Below, piece by piece: positions 59,373-64,000 of a stretch of 64,000 nt of DNA. The stretch lies in contig CAZMZH010000003.1 of the NCBI GenBank assembly GCA_964570665.1, positions 247,267-311,266 on the forward strand, written 5' to 3'. The position numbers were made by a program, and so were the translations under genes. This DNA comes from JAJDAT01 sp964570665. GTDB taxonomy: Bacteria > Nitrospinota > Nitrospinia > Nitrospinales > JAJDAT01. Within the stretch, counting starts at the first letter, position 1. Each line of letters starts with the position of its first letter. The notes beneath the pieces were generated by a model. It ran no database searches, was not told where the DNA came from, and saw only the letters and a list, made by a program, of their open reading frames with translations.

Positions 59373-61201
59373 TAATGAGGTGGGGTTAATTGTTTCGAAT
59401 CTACTCCCATATTCTTAAGGAAATTATAAAGTCTCCTTTTATTTTCTATAAAACCAGAAACTTCTAAATACTCATTATACGTTGCGAGAATTTCCCCGAT
59501 CTCAATGGGTCGACCATTAAGGTGATTAGTTGCTTTTGAGGAAATATTGGTTTTTGATCGAACTCCTAAAAGAAAAAATTGAATGGTGGTTGTTAAAAAT
59601 ACAGCCAAAAAAAACCAAAGGACGAATGATTTTAATGGCTGAAAGTTAAAATTAAATTTAAAGTTTCTTATATATAAAACGCCGATTGAACCAAGTATAG
59701 AGAAAATAGCAAAGACATTAATAACAACCAAAGTGGGTTGAATTTTTATGGAAGGGACATTTTGAAAAATATCCCAAGACAAAGATGTTTTAAATAAGAG
59801 AAAAATCAGATAGTGGAACATTACTCCTAAAATGAGTAAGGAAAAGATCTCTGTATAATGATCTGTCTCTAATCCCTGCTTATATTTTGGTATCACTCTC
59901 CAAAATACCCAGATTAGACTGTACCCCAAAAGAATAAGCGACAAAACCCAGTTAGGAATTATGTATAAAAAATTTTCTAAAACAAAATTGGTTAGTTCAT
60001 CAAAGTTATACAGAGGTTTCTTATCTCTCCACAAAAACAAATACGACCATAAACATGAGATAAAAGACAATCCAATTAAAGTTTTATAGATAAATTGGTA
60101 TTTTCTTTCTTTAAGAAATACTATTAACCAAACAACCGCTAAACTGACCGGAATAGCGGCAGGGGCCATTCCTCTCATGCCAAAGGAACCGTTGCCAAAC
60201 CACCATCCATACCATGAAGCGCAAATGTATAAATTTAGAAAAAGAACCATTGCGGTCAAAATAAAAAATACACGCTTCTCCTCTTTATTAAAATAAATCC
60301 CAAGAACGACAGCTAAAAACCCAATTCCATAAAGCGGATGGTAAATTAAAAGGCCATGCCATGGATGAAACAAAACCGCAAAAAACTCTGGATGAAATAA
60401 ATCTAAACTTTTAAAATCATCCATCCCAAAGTTATAAGGAGATTTTAAAATGGATCCTGTCATCCACCTGTTTAACCAGAGGATTTCCAAACATTTAAAT
60501 ATAAAAGGAATTATTAATAGAAAAACTCCAAATAACCTGTTAAATCTAAGCGGACGCTCCCAAACCTTAAGAGCTTTATATACCGTAACCAAAATTCCTG
60601 GAGCCACATAAATTAATAAATGAGATCTGATCCCGACGAGCATGCCGCATGAAATACCAGTAATTAACAAATCATCCCAAGTCCAATTTCTAGGAACAAC
60701 AAGCATAAAAATCAAGACAGCCAAAAATGGATATGATAAGGATTCAGACGATACACTGTGGGAATAAAAACCAGCGTGTGTTCCTAAAAAAAGAATTGAT
60801 AAACCAAAAATCACTAAAGGCAAATATCCCTTTGTTAAATGATTAAACAGAAGCGACATCATCCATATAAAAATTAAGGTTCCTATAAGATTTATGGCAT
60901 AGGAAGCATCTTTCCCCTTTAAAAATCCTCCAAAGACTCTCTCGCCTATTGCCAATATTCCCCCAGGTCCGGGAGACCATTGATAATAGGGAATCCCTTG
61001 CGGTGAAAGGTATTTGCCAGGTAATTGAGAGATGTCTGAATTTAAAATTGGTTTAAGCCAAGCGGAGTATTGATCAAAATCTGCTCCTGGACTAGACGTT
61101 TTATAAACTAGACAGCTAAAAATTAATACAACCCAAAAAATAATTATCTTAGATTGGATTAAACTATTAAATTTTAAGGAAAGATTAAGATTCTCAGGCA
61201 T
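59372..61201 (-). CDS. Polytopic membrane protein, GT-C glycosyltransferase-like
   Basis: A 609-residue protein with about thirteen hydrophobic helices. After the first helix comes SPGADFDQYSAWLKPIL, with acidic residues where GT-C enzymes keep the catalytic first-loop motif, then YQWSPGPGGILAIGE. A long periplasmic loop holds LFHPWHGLLIYHPLYGIG, and GNGSFGMRGMAPAAIPVSLAVVW follows. The family is not certain; such proteins transfer sugars from lipid carriers to surface glycans or lipid A. It stands alone between two gene-free spacers; no partners are adjacent. Confidence 0.68.
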   Translation of the reverse strand: MPENLNLSLKFNSLIQSKIIIFWVVLIFSCLVYKTSSPGADFDQYSAWLKPILNSDISQLPGKYLSPQGIPYYQWSPGPGGILAIGERVFGGFLKGKDASYAINLIGTLIFIWMMSLLFNHLTKGYLPLVIFGLSILFLGTHAGFYSHSVSSESLSYPFLAVLIFMLVVPRNWTWDDLLITGISCGMLVGIRSHLLIYVAPGILVTVYKALKVWERPLRFNRLFGVFLLIIPFIFKCLEILWLNRWMTGSILKSPYNFGMDDFKSLDLFHPEFFAVLFHPWHGLLIYHPLYGIGFLAVVLGIYFNKEEKRVFFILTAMVLFLNLYICASWYGWWFGNGSFGMRGMAPAAIPVSLAVVWLIVFLKERKYQFIYKTLIGLSFISCLWSYLFLWRDKKPLYNFDELTNFVLENFLYIIPNWVLSLILLGYSLIWVFWRVIPKYKQGLETDHYTEIFSLLILGVMFHYLIFLLFKTSLSWDIFQNVPSIKIQPTLVVINVFAIFSILGSIGVLYIRNFKFNFNFQPLKSFVLWFFLAVFLTTTIQFFLLGVRSKTNISSKATNHLNGRPIEIGEILATYNEYLEVSGFIENKRRLYNFLKNMGVDSKQLTPPH

Positions 61202-61554
61202 TAAAGTAAAAGAAGGTTTGCAACACCTTAATTAAAAAAAAATACCCAACCATTTTTAAAGCTGGACTGAGTTTTTAAATTAAATGATTAAAATAAAGAT
61301 GCTTCAAAGTTATTAATGGAAAAAAAATTTTTTAAAATTTATCCACATCTTGTTATGAAAATTATCCTCAATTTAGTATTCACTAATTTGCACTAGGGTA
61401 CTCATGTAGATTTAAATCGCTCTTATGCCGACTCCGCAAAGGGAGATATATCGTTTTTTGTACACCGCGCTAGTGTTGAGAATTTCATATATCTAGATTG
61501 TCTAATTTATAACCTTCAAATTAATTAACAGGAAGGAAAAAAACTACAATTTAT
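61202..61554. other. Intergenic region with a consensus DnaA box, no gene seen
   Basis: TTATCCACA at 61339-61347 matches the DnaA-box consensus, and TTATCCTCA at 61362-61370 differs by one base, both in an AT-rich tract. No replication-origin genes are near. The promoter of the GT-C gene must lie here. No ORF is seen in the 353 bp. Confidence 0.4.
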
Positions 61555-62157
61555 TTACCGTCTTCTCAAAACTGCAAACCATTCTTTGCCTTGGCGTCTT
61601 TCGGCAGATCGGTTAGTTTTTTCTAATTGTTCAATTAGAAATGGGCCCGAAAAATGTTTAAGAATATGGTCTCGTGTTGTGTTAAAAGGGGGGCCGTCTT
61701 CTTCTCCGGTTTCGTAAAAAACTCCTACTAAAAAACCTCCCGGTTTTAGAAACCTTGATACAAGGTCAACATAGCGATTGCGAAGGGTAGGGTGAATCGC
61801 GCAGAAAAAGGTTTGTTCCAACATTAAGTTGTATCGATTTTTATGTTCTAACCCTAAATTGAAAAAGTTGGCGCAAATTACTTCGGCTCCAACTCTGCTT
61901 CGGGCTAGATTACGCGCAAGTTTTTGAGTCGCTCCTTTAGTGTAATCAATGGCAGTTACGGTGAATCCATTTAGCGCTAGATAAACGACTTCATGGCCTT
62001 GCCCGCAACCAGGAACTAGGGCACGACCTTTTGAAATTGGGTTGCTTTCTAAAAAGTGACGGAGAGGAGGAGAGACTTCTCCCAAATCCCACCTTAAATC
62101 ATCTTCCTCATAATGTTTTTGCCAGTCTTCTTTTGAATAACCAGAATTTTCAGTCAT
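61555..62157 (-). CDS. TPMT-family SAM-dependent methyltransferase
   Basis: The 200-residue protein fits thiopurine/halide methyltransferase relatives: WQKHYEEDDLRWDLGEVSPPLRHFL, ALVPGCGQGHEVVYLALNGFTVTAIDY (SAM-binding, about 40-66), ICANFFNL, LEQTFFCAIHPTLRNRYVDLVSRFLKPGGFLVG and DGPPFN near the C-terminus. The family methylates thiols, halides, selenium or tellurium compounds; the substrate here is unknown. The NSS symporter gene lies 18 bp upstream on the same strand, so they form an operon. Confidence 0.9.
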   Translation of the reverse strand: MTENSGYSKEDWQKHYEEDDLRWDLGEVSPPLRHFLESNPISKGRALVPGCGQGHEVVYLALNGFTVTAIDYTKGATQKLARNLARSRVGAEVICANFFNLGLEHKNRYNLMLEQTFFCAIHPTLRNRYVDLVSRFLKPGGFLVGVFYETGEEDGPPFNTTRDHILKHFSGPFLIEQLEKTNRSAERRQGKEWFAVLRRR

Positions 62158-62175
62158 TTTAATATATTCGTTTAG

Positions 62176-63528
62176 TTAAAATATCTTTGCTAGGAATACG
62201 ATGGCGACGGCTATTGGCGAAACGTACCGAATTAGGAATTCCCAAGTCCCTGCAAAACGGAAAACGCCTCCATGTCGTTCGATTTCTTTTTTAGCCTCTA
62301 ACGGACTCCATACCCAACCAATAAAAATTGCGGTTAACATACCGCCTATAGGTAATAAGTAGTTGGAGGCAATGTTGTCCACATGGTCGAAAAATGTCAT
62401 TCCAAACCATGTGACGTCGCTCATGGGGCCAAATGATAATCCTGAAGGAATTCCAAAGGCAAATATGATGGAACTTGAAAAAAGAACCGCTTTCTTCCGT
62501 GACCAGCCTTTTTCGTCTACAAAATAGGCAACCACAACCTCTAGCAAGGAAATACCCGAAGTAATTGCGGCAATTGTTAGTAGAACGAAAAATAAGATTG
62601 CGACAAATCCACCCATGGGAATTTGCGTGAAAACGGCTGGTAAAACGCTAAAAACAAGACTTGGACCTTCTGCCGGTTCTAATCCCATAGCAAAAACAGC
62701 GGGGAAGATTACCATGCCGACTAACAAGGCAATCATGGTGTCGAAAATTACGACGAAAAGAGCGCTGGTTGCTAAATCTTCTTTTGGAGAAAGGTAACTA
62801 CCATAAGTGATCATGCACCCCATTCCTAAACTAAGCGAAAAAAATGCTTGTCCCATCGCAATCAAAGCGACTTCTGGCGTGATTTTGCTAAAGTCTGGAG
62901 AAAGGTAAAACTTGACCCCTTCGAAAGCTCCCGGTAGAGTTAGAGAGCGAATCATGAGCAATACGAGCATGATTAACAGAGCGGGCATTAAGATATTACA
63001 GGCTTTTTCAATCCCTTTATCAATTCCTCTAATAACAATTCCTATACAAATCGCCATAAACGCGAAGTGATAGATCACAATTTCCGAAGAATTGGCGATA
63101 AATAATCCAAAAAACTCCCCGGCTTTTTCTGGAGTTTCAAAATGAGCTATGTTGGAACCAAGGGATTTAACGATATAAGCTATTGTCCAGCCACCAACAA
63201 CGCCATAAAAGGATAAGATAAGAAAACCGGCCAAAACTCCCATAAAGCCGACAATGACCCACGGAGAATTAGGTTTAAGAGAATTTAAGGCTCCTACGGG
63301 ATTGCGAAATGTGTTTCTACCGATAGTGAATTCCGCCAACATGATAGGGAGGCCAATCAATATGGCGCAAACCAAGTAAACTAATACAAAGGCTCCTCCT
63401 CCATTTTGTCCAGTAATATAGGGAAACTTCCAAATATTACCTAGGCCGATTGCCGAGCCGGAAGCTGCAAGGATGAATCCCATCCTACTGCCCCAACTAC
63501 CTCTATTTCCATTTGTATTTATTTTCAT
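62176..63528 (-). CDS. Neurotransmitter:sodium symporter (NSS/SNF) family transporter
   Basis: A 450-residue protein with about eleven membrane helices and the LeuT-like signature WGSRMGFILAASGSAIGLGNIWKFPYITGQNGGGAFVLVYL (helix 1 with its unwound ligand site), LPIMLAEFTIGR and SLSLGMGCMITYGSYLSP. Bacterial members take up amino acids or related solutes with sodium. A promoter at 63540-63568 lies immediately upstream, giving a very short leader. The methyltransferase gene follows 18 bp downstream. Confidence 0.94.
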   Translation of the reverse strand: MKINTNGNRGSWGSRMGFILAASGSAIGLGNIWKFPYITGQNGGGAFVLVYLVCAILIGLPIMLAEFTIGRNTFRNPVGALNSLKPNSPWVIVGFMGVLAGFLILSFYGVVGGWTIAYIVKSLGSNIAHFETPEKAGEFFGLFIANSSEIVIYHFAFMAICIGIVIRGIDKGIEKACNILMPALLIMLVLLMIRSLTLPGAFEGVKFYLSPDFSKITPEVALIAMGQAFFSLSLGMGCMITYGSYLSPKEDLATSALFVVIFDTMIALLVGMVIFPAVFAMGLEPAEGPSLVFSVLPAVFTQIPMGGFVAILFFVLLTIAAITSGISLLEVVVAYFVDEKGWSRKKAVLFSSSIIFAFGIPSGLSFGPMSDVTWFGMTFFDHVDNIASNYLLPIGGMLTAIFIGWVWSPLEAKKEIERHGGVFRFAGTWEFLIRYVSPIAVAIVFLAKIF

Positions 63529-63539
63529 AAGCGCTCGAA

Positions 63540-63568
63540 AGTATACGCATAAATAGTGTTGCGATCAA
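63540..63568 (-). promoter_or_regulatory. Probable sigma-70 promoter of the NSS symporter gene
   Basis: On the minus strand TTGATC (63568-63563), 17 nt and TATACT (63545-63540). The predicted start is only about 5 nt before ATG 63528, so the message would be almost leaderless; no Shine-Dalgarno sequence is seen. Confidence 0.5.
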
Positions 63569-63672
63569 TTGGAAGAAATCTTTAAATAGGAGTTTTAATT
63601 TTTGTCGCTAGAAGTAATTTGGAGTGACAGTTTTGGTTTACACTTGTCACAATGTTTTTACATAGAAAAGTG

Positions 63673-63700
63673 TTGTAAGTTTTAAAAATAAGCCTATAAT
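63673..63700 (+). promoter_or_regulatory. Promoter of a putative small RNA
   Basis: TTGTAA (63673-63678) and TATAAT (63695-63700) are separated by 16 nt. No plus-strand ORF follows before the strong terminator at 63831-63869, which is why a small RNA is proposed. Confidence 0.5.
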
Positions 63701-63705
63701 AAGTT

Positions 63706-63869
63706 TTAGATTTATTAGGTTGCCCCTGAATTAAGTAGGTTAGCGTCGGTTGCTTTATAAGTAGTATAAAAACCCGAAATTTAGAAAGCTTTGTCCTCCT
63801 TAGAGAGCCTCCTACATCGGGTAAAATAGAAAAGGGGAAACTCCAACCGGGGAGTTTCCCCTTTTTTTT
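63706..63869 (+). ncRNA. Candidate small RNA of about 160 nt with CCTCC loops
   Basis: The segment between a good promoter and an intrinsic terminator on the plus strand has no plausible ORF. It contains a 6-bp hairpin (ACCCGA at 63772-63777 with TCGGGT at 63817-63822) whose 39-nt loop holds TCCTCCTT and GCCTCCTA, sequences complementary to Shine-Dalgarno sites. It is not recognised as 6S, SRP, tmRNA or RNase P RNA. The boundaries are inferred. Confidence 0.4.
63831..63869 (+). terminator. Strong intrinsic terminator, possibly bidirectional
   Basis: A 14-bp perfect stem (63831-63844 with 63851-63864, rich in G and C at its centre) with a 6-nt loop is followed by a T-run to 63869. On the minus strand TTTTCTATTTT follows, so it can also end transcripts of pntB. 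Confidence 0.88.
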
Positions 63870-63938
63870 GACCTGAAACTTTTATTATACAAACACGTCT
63901 GTCTTTATTTAATAAAGGTTCAAATTATTTAGCAAGCA

Positions 63939-64000
63939 TCATTCCTTAAGAGCTTGTGCGACTCCTTCCAAGGTTGTTTTGGCGTTACCGAACAGCATAC
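63939..64000 (-). CDS. pntB: NAD(P) transhydrogenase beta subunit, C-terminal end (continues beyond the window)
   Basis: The last 62 bp encode on the minus strand MLFGNAKTTLEGVAQALKE and a stop, preceded by an incomplete codon. This matches the conserved end of PntB (MLFGDAK...), the NADP-binding subunit of the proton-translocating transhydrogenase. Only 19 residues are visible, so the call rests on this short signature. The terminator at 63831 lies 70 bp downstream. Confidence 0.68.
   Translation of the reverse strand, partial: MLFGNAKTTLEGVAQALKE

Noticed and set aside
61202..61554. Replication origin at the DnaA-box spacer
   Set aside because: Only one perfect box, no dnaA, dnaN, gidA or similar genes nearby, and skew was not computed.
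1..64000. CRISPR array, prophage or insertion sequence
   Set aside because: No regularly spaced direct repeats, no phage structural genes, integrase or transposase were seen; the Cas4-like DUF2779 protein has no cas neighbours.

Overview
The window is about 64 kb of compact, AT-rich bacterial DNA (roughly 40 % GC by eye) with genes on both strands. It has no rRNA operon, no CRISPR array, no prophage and no recognisable insertion sequence. The cell looks Gram-negative: there is a Tat-exported molybdoenzyme, a multihaem c-type cytochrome, a periplasmic-type alpha-carbonic anhydrase and a lipoprotein-like signal sequence. The three SUMF1-fold proteins, many TPR proteins, a Rieske-glutamate synthase fusion and a two-domain ThyX-like protein would fit a marine lineage such as Nitrospinota or a deltaproteobacterial-type group. 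That placement is an inference of low confidence, because no taxonomic marker was compared.

Layout. Positions 1-7 kb hold the tail of an SGNH-like protein, a SUMF1-domain protein, an IMPase-fold phosphatase, DUF2203, a small secreted protein with its own promoter, leader hairpin and terminator, NamZ and a TMTC-like membrane protein. From 7 to 11 kb is the dnaG-rpoD pair behind a near-consensus sigma-70 promoter, followed by tRNA-Met(CAT). From 11 to 20.3 kb are small membrane proteins, a fatty acid hydroxylase, a protein with a COQ4-type metal motif, a Gdx-type SMR transporter, pentapeptide and TPR proteins, an SGNH-TPR protein and a flavin disulfide reductase. From 20.4 to 29 kb are a Rieske-like protein that has lost both histidine ligands, a Tat-exported molybdopterin enzyme overlapping a SUMF1 gene, a very long pentapeptide protein, the Rieske-glutamate synthase fusion, and TVP38 and DUF819 membrane proteins set among inverted-repeat intergenic elements. 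From 29 to 43.1 kb are a YyaL-type thioredoxin-fold protein overlapping aroA, a third SUMF1 protein overlapping the tandem ThyX-like gene, metal transport genes, a HIT protein, a DUF2779 nuclease-like protein, a three-haem cytochrome and a DHH phosphoesterase. From 43.4 to 48.1 kb are TPR, protoporphyrinogen oxidase, FIST, Nfu_N and PrxQ genes. From 48.4 to 52 kb is a four-gene amino-sugar and glycosylation locus. From 52 kb to the end are aminopeptidase P, a SRAP protein, a CHASE2 protein without output domain, a carbonic anhydrase/MerA-like/TVP38 run, a GT-C membrane protein, a TPMT-like methyltransferase, an NSS symporter, a candidate small RNA and the 3' end of pntB.

How the genes fit together. 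The clearest functional groups are replication and transcription initiation (dnaG, rpoD), redox and envelope chemistry (cytochrome, molybdoenzyme, disulfide reductases, Rieske proteins) and surface-glycan building (SGNH, GT-C, GT2, DegT, NeuD-like). No complete new system is proven. The best candidates for undescribed biology are the ligand-less Rieske protein with its overlapping partner, the COQ4-motif protein, the acidic-headed pentapeptide protein, the duplicated cytochrome with one haem site missing, the tandem ThyX-like protein, and the orphan small RNA rich in CCTCC. Several start codons were moved inward because a clear ribosome binding site or family length favoured it; each case is stated.
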